A DNA stretch of 64,000 nucleotides from Siphonodentalium dalli. Its lineage: Eukaryota > Mollusca > Scaphopoda > Gadilida > Siphonodentaliidae. Below, piece after piece: positions 45,212-58,309 of the stretch (position 1 is its first letter; every line of letters begins with the position of its first letter). Location of the stretch: positions 58,633,899-58,697,898 of the forward strand of contig CP136067.1 in assembly GCA_032622095.1 (NCBI GenBank). The letters are read 5' to 3'. The position numbers were made by a program, and so were the translations under genes. The notes under the pieces are model-generated. The model was not told the origin of the DNA, ran no database searches, and was given only the letters and a program-made list of their open reading frames with translations.

Positions 45212-45472
45212 CTTGGGTTGTGTGTTCATAAGCTAACTTATTGTCCTTTTTAGCTTTTACAAATGTCATCTTTTACACATCATTTCTTTAAATTAGCCCA
45301 ATGTTTATATACTCCGCATTCGACAATCTTATATTTTCACTAAACTCAGCCCAATAATTTGCTGACACGTGGTCTTCCGGTTAAATAAGGGGAAGCAACT
45401 CGTCGGAAAATAATTATGCGGAAGTAATTTTTGACACATATTTCTCGAAATAAAAGCAAAAAACTTGCCAAA
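45212..45472. promoter_or_regulatory. BET1/VPS45 bidirectional promoter region
   Basis: The 261 bp between the two divergent start codons must hold both 5'UTRs and promoters if transcription starts nearby. It has an E-box CACGTG at 45366-45371, an ETS-like CTTCCGG at 45374-45380 and another ETS-like GCGGAAGT at 45418-45425, with no TATA box near either start. ETS motifs and a TATA-less layout are usual in housekeeping bidirectional promoters of animals. Confidence 0.6.
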
Positions 45473-47164
45473 ATGAACGTCATTTTAGCTATAAAGCAAT
45501 ACATCTCGAAGATGATTGATGACAGTGGGCCTGGAATGAAAGTTTTGCTGATGGACAAAGAAACTACGAGTATCGTTAGCATGGTTTACGCCCAGTCTGA
45601 AATTCTACAGAAAGAAGTGTATCTGTTTGAAAGAATTGATTCAGCAAACAGAGAAAACATGAAACATTTGAAGTGTATCTGCTATGTCAGGCCAACCAGG
45701 GATAACATAGACCTGTTGGCATATGAACTGAGAAACCCAAAATATGGACTATACTACATATATTTTAGCAATGTTATCAGCAAGCAAGATGTGAAGGTTT
45801 TAGCTGAAGCTGATGATCAAGAGGTTGTCAGAGAAGTACAAGAATATTTTGGCGACTACATCTCTGTTAATCCAAACTTGTTCACAATGAATATTACAGG
45901 AAGTTGTCAGGGTTTATCATGGTCATCTGATGCTCTCGACAGAACTGTTCAAGGTTTAACTGCTGTCTTGTTGTCATTGAAAAAATGTCCCATGATAAGA
46001 TATCAGAATTCCTCAGAGATGGCAAGAAGATTGGCTGAAAAGATTCGACAAGTGATAAGCAAGGAAGCAGGCCTATTTGAATTCAGAAAGACTGACGTTC
46101 CTCCAGTGTTGCTCATTGTTGATAGGCGTGATGATGCTATAACTCCTTTATTGAACCAATGGACATACCAGGCAATGGTACATGAATTACTTGGTATAAA
46201 TAACAACAGAATCAACTTGTCTACAGTGCCAGGTATATCTCGCGATCTTCAAGAAGTTGTTTTATCAGCAGAGCATGATGAATTCTTTGCCAATAATATG
46301 CATATGAATTTCGGAGAGATAGGCACTAATATTAAAGATCTAATGGAAGATTTCCAAAGAAAATCTAAGAGTCAGGCAAAGGTTGAATCAATATCGGATA
46401 TGAAGGCTTTCATAGAAAATTATCCACAATTCAAGAAGATGTCTGGAACTGTATCGAAGCATGTAACAGTTGTTGGCGAACTGTCAAGATTAGTGAACAC
46501 CCATCAGCTGTTAGAGTTATCAGAAATAGAGCAGGATATAGCATGTCAAGGTGATCATTCTGGTTGCTTACAGAAAATAAAAGCTCTCCTATCAAATGAC
46601 AAAATTCGACAGATAGACCTTCTCCGTCTTGTTATGCTTTATGCACTTAGATATGAGAGCCATAGTAATAATGATACAGCCAGTCTTGTTGAAGCTTTGA
46701 GGAGGAAAGGGTTGAGCGACAAGCACAGATCCATGGTAAGAACAATTTTGGAATATGGAGGACGTAAGGCACGTTCGAGTGATTTGTTCGGTACTCAAGA
46801 TCCGGTTTCTATGACCAAGAAGTTTTTCAAAGGACTGAAGGGGGTGGAAAATGTGTACACACAACACAAACCACTATTACACCAAACATTGGACAGCCTT
46901 ATGAAAGGAAAACTAAAGGAATCCAGCTTTCCATACTTGGGGACAAGTCAGCTAAAGGATAAGCCACAAGATATAGTTGTGTTTATCATTGGAGGAACAA
47001 GTTATGCTGAAGCACTCACTGTTTATAATATCAACAAAAACAATCCCAGTGTTCGTGTTGTACTTGGAGGTACATTTATTCACAATACAAACAGCTTCCT
47101 TGATGATATTTCACAAGCAGTTGGGAGCCAGCCATCCAGAGGTGCCGCTGGGTCACGGTGGTAA
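45473..47164 (+). CDS. VPS45: VPS45, Sec1/Munc18-family vacuolar sorting protein, single exon
   Basis: VPS45 clasps and templates endosomal/trans-Golgi SNARE complexes (syntaxin 16 or Tlg2 type) for traffic through early endosomes. The frame encodes 563 aa (human 570) with family-level identity from end to end: [14 protein letters not shown] and [14 protein letters not shown] at the N-terminus, [46 protein letters not shown] near residues 215-234, [35 protein letters not shown], and [20 protein letters not shown] near the C-terminus. The frame is open upstream to 45431, but homology and context (GCCAAAATGA) fix the start at ATG 45473. There is no intron, unlike the many-exon vertebrate gene. 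There are no stops or frameshifts and no poly-A tract. It is divergent from BET1. Confidence 0.97.
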   Translation: MNVILAIKQYISKMIDDSGPGMKVLLMDKETTSIVSMVYAQSEILQKEVYLFERIDSANRENMKHLKCICYVRPTRDNIDLLAYELRNPKYGLYYIYFSNVISKQDVKVLAEADDQEVVREVQEYFGDYISVNPNLFTMNITGSCQGLSWSSDALDRTVQGLTAVLLSLKKCPMIRYQNSSEMARRLAEKIRQVISKEAGLFEFRKTDVPPVLLIVDRRDDAITPLLNQWTYQAMVHELLGINNNRINLSTVPGISRDLQEVVLSAEHDEFFANNMHMNFGEIGTNIKDLMEDFQRKSKSQAKVESISDMKAFIENYPQFKKMSGTVSKHVTVVGELSRLVNTHQLLELSEIEQDIACQGDHSGCLQKIKALLSNDKIRQIDLLRLVMLYALRYESHSNNDTASLVEALRRKGLSDKHRSMVRTILEYGGRKARSSDLFGTQDPVSMTKKFFKGLKGVENVYTQHKPLLHQTLDSLMKGKLKESSFPYLGTSQLKDKPQDIVVFIIGGTSYAEALTVYNINKNNPSVRVVLGGTFIHNTNSFLDDISQAVGSQPSRGAAGSRW

Positions 47165-47179
47165 TAAGACTTGCTTCTA

Positions 47180-47185
47180 AATAAA
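47180..47185 (+). terminator. polyadenylation signal AATAAA of VPS45
   Basis: A canonical hexamer lies 16 bp after the stop codon, implying a very short 3'UTR. A second in-frame TAA directly follows the first stop. Confidence 0.65.
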
Positions 47186-47282
47186 CTTAATGACAAATGG
47201 AGAACATGATTTTTTATAAAGTACACATGTAGACTCAAATTTGAAATGGTTGTTTTAAACTAGTACTGTCATCTACAGAACA

Positions 47283-48217
47283 CAGGTATTTGGAACAATA
47301 GACCCCACGACCCTAAAGACATACATGTACCGGTATATATAATAATATAAAACAAGGTAACTATCTATCAGATTACCCAAATTCCCACCGCACGTTGTTA
47401 TCAAGCTGTGGCTAAAATATTTATGTTATGTTATTCAGACTATATAAATGCCTATTTTGTTCAAGAAGGGCTATGGTTCAGTTTGGCACATCACCCGACT
47501 TGATCGGTTGATTGTATCAAAAGTTACAGGCATCGGAACAGACAAATTCTAGCCTTTCTGGTCAGACATTTACTGGGCACACCGACTAACAGAATTTTTT
47601 GAGGGGACAGCCATTTTTCTTCGGTGACATTCATCAATACTTACATTTCAGGTAAATTCTGATTCATTTCAACCCATAAAAGATGTTTCTTATGGCACTA
47701 TGCAGTTAATTAGCTCTCAAGATAGTGCGAAGCGTAATTTGACCCACAGTCGCCAAAATGGAAGACAAATTGCATCTCACATGTTCGAGAAAGCTGTTTA
47801 ACTGTATATCTCTGTCATGGGTGCAAGAGGAGATTCTTTTATGAGCTGAAAGAATTGAAATTGACCAGATAAATGAATGTCAGACAAAAACTGGCTATAT
47901 TCTCTGGTCTGATCGTAAATGTTTTTCAGTATAATGTCCGGTATAATGTCCGACCAGAAATTTTGGCCAAAAGTGTTCTGTTCTGATGCCTGTAACTTTT
48001 GATACAATCATCTGATCAAGTCGGTGATATGTCAAAATGAACTAGAGTCCTTCGGGAACAAAACATGTGTTTAGTTTGAATACAATTTTTTTTAAATATG
48101 TTAGCTACAGCTTGACAACACCAGGTGGTGGGAATTTGGGCCATCTGATAGATAGTTACCTTGTCTTATATATATATCTGTCTTTGGGGTGGTGGGGTCT
48201 AGTGTGCCAAATACCTG
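47283..48217. mobile_element. fold-back DNA transposon, ~0.93 kb, long inverted arms
   Basis: The left side CAGGTATTTGGAACAATAGA ... AAGGTAACTATCTATCAGAT ... TTGTATCAAAAGTTACAGGC is mirrored on the right (GCCTGTAACTTTTGATACAA ... CTGATAGATAGTTACCTTGT ... CCAAATACCTG). Arms span roughly 300 bp in blocks. No transposase and no clear target duplication. It begins about 100 bp after the VPS45 polyadenylation signal. Confidence 0.7.
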
Positions 48218-48274
48218 TATACAGAATAGTGTTGTGACTGATACATGTATCTGGCAATCTGCTATCACTTTTAT

Positions 48275-49290
48275 TAGCTCAACTTACTTTGTAAGTTTGA
48301 GCTATTGCCATGGGTTGGCGTCCGTCGTCTGTGTGTCCGTCAACAATTTCCTTTGGCGCAGGCTACAGGTTGTACCTTTGGTCTGATCTTTATGAAATTT
48401 GTCATGAATGTTGACATGTAGATGTGAAGAAGTCATTTTGGGGTCATTTGGCCAAAAAACATGGCTGCTGGCAGCCATCTTGGATTTCAAAATTAAATCC
48501 ATTGGCGCGGTCTACAGGTAGTACTGTTCGTCTGAGCATCATGAAATTTGTCATGGATGTTAATATTGACATGTAGATGAGAACGAGTCATGTTGGGGTC
48601 GTTATGTCAAAAAACATGGCCGCCAGCAGCCATCTTGGATTTTACTCTTTGCATGACTAAATCCTTTGGCGCGGGCTACAGGTCGTAGCTTTAGTCGGAT
48701 CTTCATGAAATTTGTCATGGATGTTAACAATGATATGTAGACAGGAACGAGTCCTTTTGAGGTTATTCAGCCAAAAAACATGGCCGCTGGAGGCCATCTT
48801 TGATTTCAAAATTAAATCCATTGGTGCGGGCTACAGGTCGTACTATTCGACTGATAATCATGAAATTTGTCATGGATGTTAATATTGAAATGTAGATGGG
48901 AACGATAATTTTTGGGGTCGTTCGGCCAAAAAACATGGCCGCCAGCAGCCATCTTGGATTTTACTCTTTACATGACTAAATCCTTTGGCGCGGGCTGCAG
49001 GTCGTAGCTTTAGTCGGATCTTCATGAAATTTGTCATGGATGTTAACAATGACATGTAGATTGGAACGAGTCATTTTGGGGTCGTTCGGGCAAAAAACAT
49101 GGCCGCCAGCAGCCATCTTGGATTTTACTCTTCGCATGACTATATCCTTTGGCGCGGGCTACAGGTCGTAGCTTTAGTCGGATCTTCATGAAATTTATCA
49201 TGGATGTTAACAATGACATTGTAGATGGGAATGAGTCCTTTTGAGGTTATTCAGCCAAAAAACATGGCCGCTGGAGTTGAGCTACAGTGT
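48275..49290 (+). repeat. tandem array of about six ~160-bp units with CAGCAGCCATCTTGG core
   Basis: It is opened by TTAGCTCAACTTACTTTGTA. Units then begin near 48351, 48501, 48663, 48820, 48980 and 49147, each with CTTTGGCGCGGGCTACAGGT, ATGAAATTTGTCATGGATGT and AAAACATGGCCGCCAGCAGC. The array closes with GTTGAGCTACAGTGTCATTG. No conserved frame. CCATCTTGG and ATGGCCGCC resemble YY1 sites. Confidence 0.75.
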
Positions 49291-49317
49291 CATTGACACT
49301 TTCATTATTTTTATTTA

Positions 49318-50567
49318 CACTGGGGGGAAACTGTTTCACAAGAATCGATTCTATCGCCTATCGGGTTCCGTCTCTATCGAATTAAGTCCCGTTTCTTTCG
49401 CGACTTGAAACAAATGTTTTCAAAGTTTTGACCTCCATTTATACACTAAATGTTAAAACAGAACGTATTTTACAAAAACTATCGCTAGATTGTGTCTTTG
49501 TGCGTAATTATTGGTGATAATAATGCGAAGTCGGCTATTTTTTGCACACTTAGAAGCGTAATGTGTTTGTGTGCATTTCCTTTGTAAATTAAGCAGCATT
49601 TTGATGCTCCTTTTATCGGCCTTTTTATTAGACTGAAATATGTCTTCTTGTATGATCGAACACCAGGACACGATTATAGCACAGCTCTCGATGGCTCCTC
49701 ACAGTAAAAAAACCTAAAATTAATCCATCAAAAGAAGCAACGCAATGTTCCGATTCTAATGTGATTTTTATGTTCACAATCGGTTCTTTCGCCCCACCAT
49801 TTAATGCAATATTATATTCGACAAGATAGTTCATTTGTGTTTCTAGTTGCCATATTACCATATATGGTTCAAACTATAGTCACAGCAACACCAATATGAG
49901 GTTTTCAGTAGTCCAAGAGCATCATAGGTTGGATATTAAACATTATCGGTCGATCATCTTTAATATCTGACCTATGATAGTTTGTGACCACTAAAACGCA
50001 TCTATTGATTTACTATGGCTACATTTTAAACCATATATGACCATGTATTGTCATTGGGTAACTATAGATGTACAATCAAATAGTCTGATCGAATATGAAT
50101 GTACTGTAAACATCACAATAGAATCGGAACCTTTTGTTGCTTTTTGAGGCACTAATTTGAAGGAATTGTACAGCGAGGAACCGTCGGGAGGTATTGTGTT
50201 ATAATTATCTAATGTTCAACCATAAAATTTGACAAGTTTCAGTCCAAATTAAAGTTGACAAGGCCGATAATCTGAGCATCAAAGTGAGTCTTAATTTGCA
50301 TGGGAAATGCACCCAAATGCACTACGTCTCTAACTGTGCACAACATGCAGCCGATTTTGCATTACTGTCACCAATAAACACGTATAAAGACATAATCTGT
50401 CGATTGTTATTGGAGAATACATTCTGTTTTGACATTCAGTCTATAAACAACGGTCAAAACTTTGAAAATATGTTTTAGAAATCGCGAAAGAGTCGGAACT
50501 TAATTCGATAGAGACGGAACCGGAAGGGCGATAGAATCGATTCTGGTGAAACAGTTTCCCCCCAGTG
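49318..50567. mobile_element. fold-back DNA transposon, 1250 bp, CACTGGGGGGAAACTG ends
   Basis: Terminal repeats CACTGGGGGGAAACTGTTTC / GAAACAGTTTCCCCCCAGTG, with ATTTA on both sides. Inverted similarity continues inward for about 300 bp per arm (TTCGATAGAGACGGAACC, CTTTCGCGA words; GGCCGATAA). The AT-rich centre holds a second inverted pair around 49860-50040 (ACCATATATGG). No transposase. Confidence 0.75.
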
Positions 50568-51892
50568 ATTTACAAAAGAGAAAAAGATCACTATTATTTG
50601 GCATCATCATCATCATCATCATTCAAATTACGTAGGAATCATCATATGTAAAATTAAAATAATACTTGTAATGAGCTTTCAAAACATATTTACCTAAAAA
50701 TACTGCCCAACATCATTTTACTTAGAAATTAGCTTTCTACATAAATGTGTTTTTTGGTCTGATATGATGATGATCCTTGACCTGTCACACAATTAACAAA
50801 CAAATTGCATTTAATACACCTACCAGCATTCAAGTTTCAAAAGTGCTGCCTGCTTGAAAAATATAGCATGCATGCAATCACTTATTCACTATCATTCCAC
50901 CATCAATTTTAATTTAGCGGAGGAGTACCATATATTAGTAGTCCATTCTGAGAACTCCATATCCAAGAATTCTAATTCTCTCTTTAATTGAACTGACTAT
51001 GTATTTTAAGTATATCTGACCTTGCTTCCGAGCCCTTCTGATTTAACTGCATTAAATCATCTTGCAAATAATCACATTCAGCATTCAACTCATATGCCAA
51101 ATTACCAATACAATACTTATACTGTACATGTATAAATACTGGTAGGTACCGTACTAGTACATGTACCCAGTTTTGGTAGTTGGAACTTATAGTACTAAAA
51201 GTTATCTGTAGATAATAAATTAATTCAAGATGGCAAATAACAATGGGTTGACTGCTGACAACATTTTGGCAATATTTGTGTTCAATCTTGAAAGTTGAAT
51301 AATTGATGATATACTGGGTATTATTTGTATTTTTGGGGTACTTGTACGATGAATACTACTTGTAATACTATGTACCAGTATAAATTAATGTGCTCACATT
51401 CACTGGGCAGTTATAATTTTAAATAACTTGGGGTGAAAATTAAATATAAATGTGCAATCATATTTTGCACTTATCTTGGCAATATAGACTGGATATAGGG
51501 GAATATACATGTACTATGATGTGTGTATACTACATGTAGTAATCAATCATTGATGTAATTGTATTGTGCATGAGTATGTTTATTTGGGTTGTTAACTGCA
51601 CAAAATGTTATCTTCTGTAATATGGATAATTGTACATGTCAAATTTAATATATATCATCCTACAGTATCTGTGTACTTGTTTATTCATCCATTATTAATG
51701 GTGATTACTGTAGATCTGCAGGCTGAGACCAGAGACACGGCAAAAGTGTTAACCCTCGAACTTTTTAACATTTGGAAATTTCAGGGCTGAAACAACACCA
51801 GTTGGAAAATTCAGACCAGAATAGGTTGATAATAATCTTCTAGTTTAATTGTTCAGTTTACTTGTTTTAGATCAGCAATTGATTTATTGAAC
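50568..51892. other. intergenic, nothing recognised
   Basis: AT-rich, with a short (CAT)n run at 50605-50622. No supported gene. Confidence 0.4.
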
Positions 51893-52043
51893 TACAGTAA
51901 TGCTCTAATTAATCGACCTCTTAACCAAAGCAGGGGGGAGAGCTTTCCGATGAATGGCAACAAGCCATATTTCCGACTAAATCCTGAAAAGTTACCCATA
52001 ATTCTGCTGTGTTTAAGGAGTCAATTAATTAGAGCATTACTGT
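51893..52043. mobile_element. Tc1/mariner-like MITE, ~150 bp
   Basis: Inverted ends TACAGTAATGCTCTAATTAA / TTAATTAGAGCATTACTGTA with TA at both extremities, as expected for TA-target elements. The short interior carries no gene. Confidence 0.7.
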
Positions 52044-52274
52044 ACTTTCAGTCCAAATTTTACTCTGAAATGGTTATTAGTTGAAACATTTCCAACCACA
52101 GTTCAGTTGGTTCAATTGTTTGGAACAACTGGTTGGAAAGTTTGTGTAATCAGTTCCAACTGAATTTTGGAGTTTAGTGAAGAGGAGCGTTGACAAGTTA
52201 GAAATGACTTGTGCCCTAATCCAATTGGCAGCTTGCTATTAAAATATGTTAAACCAATTGAATTTTGTTCTTCA

Positions 52275-52885
52275 TGGGAAGGGTTGCATTTGTGAATTGA
52301 AAGTTTGACATCCGCTAACAAACAACACTAGACACACATCTGGATGCAGCATTCACTAACATGGGGCTGGTAATAAGTAGATTATGCCATGAAATCTACT
52401 CTGGCTTAACGCCCGTGCATGGAGACCATATTCCACCAGTACAAAACATGGGAACTTTTTGAAGTTCTGACAGGGAACCTTATAAAGTTGGAGATAATAT
52501 CTCAGGGGATATAGATCTTTACATGAATCTCTACTCTGACTAACGACCGAAGAAATAACTAAGAAAGATCTATATTCCCTGAGATATTATCTCCAACTTT
52601 ATAAGGTTCCCTGTCAGTACTTCAAAAGGTTCCCAGGTGTTTTACTGGTGAAATATGATCTCAATGCACGGGTGTTAAGCCAGAGTAGATTTCATGGCAT
52701 AATCTACTCCAAATCATGCTGCGATTGTAAGTAGTAATCTACATTGAAACACAAACATATGGATATGGAAGGACATTAAGTCTTAATACCAGCCCCATGT
52801 TAGTGAATGCTGCAGCCAGATGTATGTCTAGTGTTGTTTGTTAGCGGATGTCAAATTTTCAATTCACAAATGCAACCCCTCCCAT
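52275..52885. mobile_element. fold-back element, ~610 bp, arms ~280 bp
   Basis: Runs from CATGGGAAGGGTTGCATTTG to CAAATGCAACCCCTCCCATG. Arms pair through GCGGATGTCAAA, ACATGGGGCTGGT, ATCTACTCTGGCTTAA and AACCTTATAAAGTTGGAG. About 80 bp in the right arm (about 52710-52785) is unmatched and may be a secondary insertion. Confidence 0.75.
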
Positions 52886-53254
52886 GTCTCTGTCTCTGAG
52901 AAACACAAAAACGTCCAAATCAGATATATGGTCACTCGTGGATACAGCAAATATAAGCCTTAACATTCTTGCGGCCGAATCCACTTCATCGTTCTACAAC
53001 GGAACGCATTATTATCTATGCTATTGTATTTTAAATGATGTGGTTTGAAAGCAATGAAATAATATTAAACCAAACTCTAAACCCAAATACGACTTTGACA
53101 GACAGAAATACTGATCCTCATAATACCCAGATGCATTCCTGTAGCTGTACCATATAATTACAGTGGAGAATTCATATGCCCTCATATCATTTAGGTTCTT
53201 ATGGACTTATAGGATTTTGTGTGGATTAAGAACTATTAATTCGCCATTATTTAT

Positions 53255-53880
53255 TTGAGGAGATCCTCCACACAGAAACGGGTGCCCTCAACCAAAAAAT
53301 CTGTATATGTCCTAGATCATGCCACGAATCTCTACTCTGACTTGTACGTCCATATAGCAATTATATTCCATCCGTTCAAAACCTGGGATCTTTTTGTTAG
53401 TCTGAAGGGGAACTTTGCAACATTGAATAAACAACACCGGGAATATACAATTCGTTATTAATACTGGTCCTTAATAATCTACTGAGCTATTAGTCAGTAT
53501 GGGGTGGTCCCAGCTCGACATTTCATGATTTTTTTTGTAAATTGTGACCCGATATCGCAATAAATATTGAATTATTTACCCGGCTGAAATTCCAAGTTTG
53601 TAAGCGGTGCAAAACAAAATTGGCTCACCAAAGTCACATAAATCATGCAACCTCTAACTGGAACCTTCACTTCCTGTGAAATGCATTGTTAACTTAAGGA
53701 ACAGGTAAGAACTATATGTATATATTAACTGCATCGTTTCTTCTCAATGTTATAAACCTGTCAGTGCAGGGTCAGTACATAACAAAGTGTTTTGGTGCCG
53801 GGGTATGACCTATATACGGTCCTCGGTTGTAAGCCAGAGTAGATATTAGCTGCATGATCTAGGATATGTCCCTGCAACTA
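53255..53880. mobile_element. diverged relative of the 52275-52885 fold-back element
   Basis: The words CCTAGATCATGCCACGAATC and TCTACTCTGACTTGTACGTCC at the left face TAAGCCAGAGTAGATATTAG and CATGATCTAGGATATGTCC at the right. The wording parallels the neighbouring element, so the two share ancestry. Confidence 0.55.
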
Positions 53881-54894
53881 TACAACACAACGTTTATACA
53901 GATTCCAAATATTCCATCCATGTCTCATGAACCTCACTTTATATATGGATATGGCATACGCTTTTTTGTTTTTGAAAATATTCATGGTCACTGGGCATGA
54001 CTCACAAGTTTTTCTCTATATACAAAATATTCAATTTCGCATCAATTTCCGCCCAGTTTACGCGAGAAAAAAAAATCGAAAATCTATCTTAAATTTCATT
54101 GACCTTAGATTTAATGGGTGGACCCAGCTTTGCATTCGTCTTGCCTTCATATGTGTTATTTGTGGGTTATACTTGATACGCCGTGACAGGAGCAACTTTG
54201 GTTTTTAGCCTGGGGCGGATTTCAACATTCAACACTCGACTTAACGGTATAATGATGACATTACATTACATCTTTGATCTTGATCTTGTCAACCCCTCAC
54301 GACTGGTTGTTAAGTAGGAGTTATGGGACCTGTCGTGGCTATACATCTGATTAACAGGTTCTGTCACACGCCGGTTAATTAATTATTCATCAGATATAGT
54401 CATTTGTGCACATGTAGACATTGAATTGAGCACTTCGTTGAGATTCGTGCGGAGTTATCACAAGTGAATCATATATTCTTTTGGGATTTTCGGACACAAA
54501 CAGGCACATTTACAAGTGAAGTAAGTTCCCATTCTTCCACCTCACATCATCACATGCATATATAATCTGCATCTAATCCACCAAAGAAGACTAATCGGGA
54601 AAGAACTTATTATTTTTATATACATATATTACGACTGCTCTTTACCTTAATGGTAAGGGAACTCGTATTGTCCAAATAATAAATTACGGTACCCCTTATC
54701 CGATTAGTCTATATATACTTTGGTGGACTGCACTGCATCATGCTTGATTTGCGCGCTTATATCGATGATCACATGTCATAATCATATATCGATATGCAAT
54801 TTTCTGAACAGTTTCCGTTTCAAGTAAATAGTGAAATTACAATATGAGACTGTTGTAATGTACATGTAGGTTTAAAGGACTGTATATATATACC
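53881..54894. other. intergenic, nothing firmly recognised
   Basis: A short inverted pair (ATCCACCAAAGAAGACTAAT at about 54575 with CGATTAGTCTATATATACTT at about 54701) may be one more MITE. GTGAA|GTAAGT at about 54519 resembles a splice donor without a supporting exon. Confidence 0.35.
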
Positions 54895-54963
54895 CTAAAT
54901 CCGACCATTTATGGAACCATCTCCTTTTGTATACTCAACATAATACCGGTATATGCAACAAAT

Positions 54964-55699
<736 letters not shown>

Positions 55700-55806
55700 A
55701 ACAAATGAATGAATTTGAGTCATGCATGGATTAGGGCAAATACACTCATGTGTTCTATGAACGATGCAAGCAACATGGTATAAAATTATAATGAAAATGA
55801 GTCGAT

Positions 55807-56331
55807 GAATCGATGGACGGGTAAACAAAAAGTATGAGCGCATAATATAGAAAATCTTTTTGTGCACTCAGCTGGTGCACTGGCGTGATTGAATGTTATC
55901 TGGGATAACATAATAAGCTGGTCGAGGCCCAATTATTTCCATTATGGACCACGGTGCCATCCATTCATGCACATGAGAGGCCACATGACACATTCGGAAC
56001 TTCCTACTCTACCTGACTCTACTGAATCAGGTATATACAATAGTGTGAATATATAATTAATTTTTTTAATTTATTTAATAGAATTGTTTAAATCGAAATT
56101 TTTAAAACACTTATTTTATTATGGAACATATTCAATACATGGGTCTTATACACTTGCACTTTCATGCAGTCCCCACCACTACACTACCATTTCTATCATA
56201 GTTTATGGATTGGCCGATCTGCTATTTGCAATTAACTGGGCTTAATTGTGTACACGATCGCGATCATATTGTTCCTCCAGTACAAGTCAGTAATTTCACA
56301 GACATGTCTGATTTTCAGGTATAATACGAAA
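55807..56331. other. intergenic, nothing recognised
   Basis: No exon, repeat or RNA gene identified. Confidence 0.35.
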
Positions 56332-56782
56332 TTAAAGGCCCACTTAATTTTCGAGTCGCCGATTATTTTTTTTCATAACATATGATTAAAATACTATAAT
56401 TCATCACTAGTTGAAAACATCTGAGTCTGAGAAGATGCCCACAGAGAAATAAAAAACTGTTGAAATCACTGAATGACTTCCCCCCTACTGACCACCAAGA
56501 ATGCAACAAAATTCGAACTTTTTCAATGGAAGGGGAAGAACTCTATCTTTAATATATAGAGTTATTTCCCCTGCATTGAAAATAATACTGATTTTACTGC
56601 AATCTTGATGACAAAGCGCGTTGGCACCTCAAAAAAAAAAATGTCCTCATGCAGTTTATTACAATTTACACCGAATAAGTTGATAATACAATGTTTTGGA
56701 GCTTCCTCTTTCAAATGGTATATAATATGGCATATATTTTATATAATGTAATCTGTGGTTCGAAAATAAAGTGGGCCTTTAA
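56332..56782. mobile_element. TTAA-type MITE, ~450 bp
   Basis: TTAAAGGCCCACTTAATTTT at the left mirrors AAAATAAAGTGGGCCTTTAA at the right. A central hairpin (GGGGAAGAACTCTA ... TAGAGTTATTTCCCC) lies at about 56532-56571. No coding content. Confidence 0.8.
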
Positions 56783-58309
56783 GAGAAAATATTTGCGGAC
56801 GCCGTACTGTACTTGTCACTGTCGTACAAGAATATCACGTGAACGTTCTCACCTGGCTGTTTATACATGACGGCGCGCTCAGGTAAATGTCGTTGTCATG
56901 ATACTCAAAGAAAGGCATTTCCAGCTTAAAATTTTAAATGTCTATCCGAAATTCAAATTAATTCAAGAAAGATCCACAATTTTATCCCCAAATATAACAG
57001 TTCTTATACTTCCAGTTTCCGTATCTTATAGCGAAAATATCTTGACATTTGTGATAACGTTTGGTGAAGTGTAATAGAAGTAACAGCCAACAACATTCTG
57101 GAGCCTCACCCCGTTTCGTGAAAATTTGCCTGCTTTCAACAAGTATATATTTGAATGACATCAGTCTGTGACTGAGTGGACAGTCGGTTTTGATTTTCGT
57201 CCGATTAATTTACACCTCACTCTGGCGGGAACAGTACGCCAATACACAGGTGAGTGAAACTACACCTGAGTGCGATTTTGTGATGCCTATTTTCGTGCTA
57301 TATGAACTGATGAACGTTTGATGTCATTTGGTGTGTTCTGCCCGTCACCAAGGACGTGACATAGTTTGGTGGTTTACTATTATTAATATGATTTCCATGT
57401 TAGAATGTTCATTATATTGGTTTGTTGGCATGTTTTTCTTTGAATGCCTATCCATCCAAATGGTTGTTGTTTGTTTCCACTAGCTTGTCATCTGGAGTTG
57501 ACTCAAGTCTCAGGCACTGTGTGTCTCTGGTACTGTATGCAGGTACTTTCCCCAGTGACATGGATTCAAATCACACGATGATATAGTTGCATGTGAGACC
57601 TACTACTTCAATGTTTCAATAGTGGTATCTGGAGAAGTCGGCCCCATACGAAGACGCCGCCGCACGAAATCGGCCCTATTAATTAGATGGGAGTTGAATA
57701 AAGCCTTAAATTGGCTTAATTTGATTGAGATAGTTTTCATGTAGGCTAATTGTGAAGTCTGCAAGGCTTTCTTGATTATAAAAACACAATGAACTTCACT
57801 TATGGGCAGTCACTGACATCGGCCAGCTACCATTTTTCAATGGGCACAGGACAGAGGAAAAACGTGTCGTTTTGAATGTAGTATCCAAACAAATTCCTGG
57901 GGAGGTCCCCCCGTACCCCCACCTACCAGAGGGGGATCCCCCATCTCGTGCTCTCCCGTGCTCGCCGATTCCCGGCTCGGATGATTCTACGCATCATATA
58001 TGCTTATATTATTGGCGACCCCCCCCCCCCATTTTCAAATTTCCTGGAACCACCCCTGACATGTAATGCTTTGTGTCCAATGTCATCGGTAGTTGACTGA
58101 GGACTCAGGTACAGATTGTCTCTGGTACAGTATAGAAAGTTACTTTTCCCAGTGCATGTGTGAAGGCACATAGTATCTATGAAGATTTAAATCACAGATG
58201 TGTTAGCATAAGCTCATCTTTAATAACAAGGGCGCACAATTCTGGTACTTCTTAAAGATCCTGATACCCTGTACAAAATCGGAAGTAATAAACGAAAGTT
58301 GCATTTAAA
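56783..58309. other. intergenic, nothing firmly recognised
   Basis: CACAG|GTGAGT at 57246-57256 resembles the donor of a non-coding first exon, without further support. A C/G-rich patch at 57898-57975 (GGAGGTCCCCCCGTACCCCC) looks like repeat debris. Confidence 0.3.

Noticed and set aside
45431-45472. Upstream extension of the VPS45 frame by 14 codons
   Set aside because: It begins at TTG, and family proteins start at the later MNV-x-x-A-x-KQY, so ATG 45473 is the start.
48275-49290. Regularly spaced ~160-bp repeats considered as a CRISPR-like array
   Set aside because: The whole unit is repeated, not a short repeat with unique spacers, and the genome is animal.
57246-57256. CACAG|GTGAGT as donor of a non-coding first exon (similarly GTGAA|GTAAGT at about 54519)
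   Set aside because: An isolated donor-like word with no coding or promoter support; the downstream gene, if any, is outside the window.
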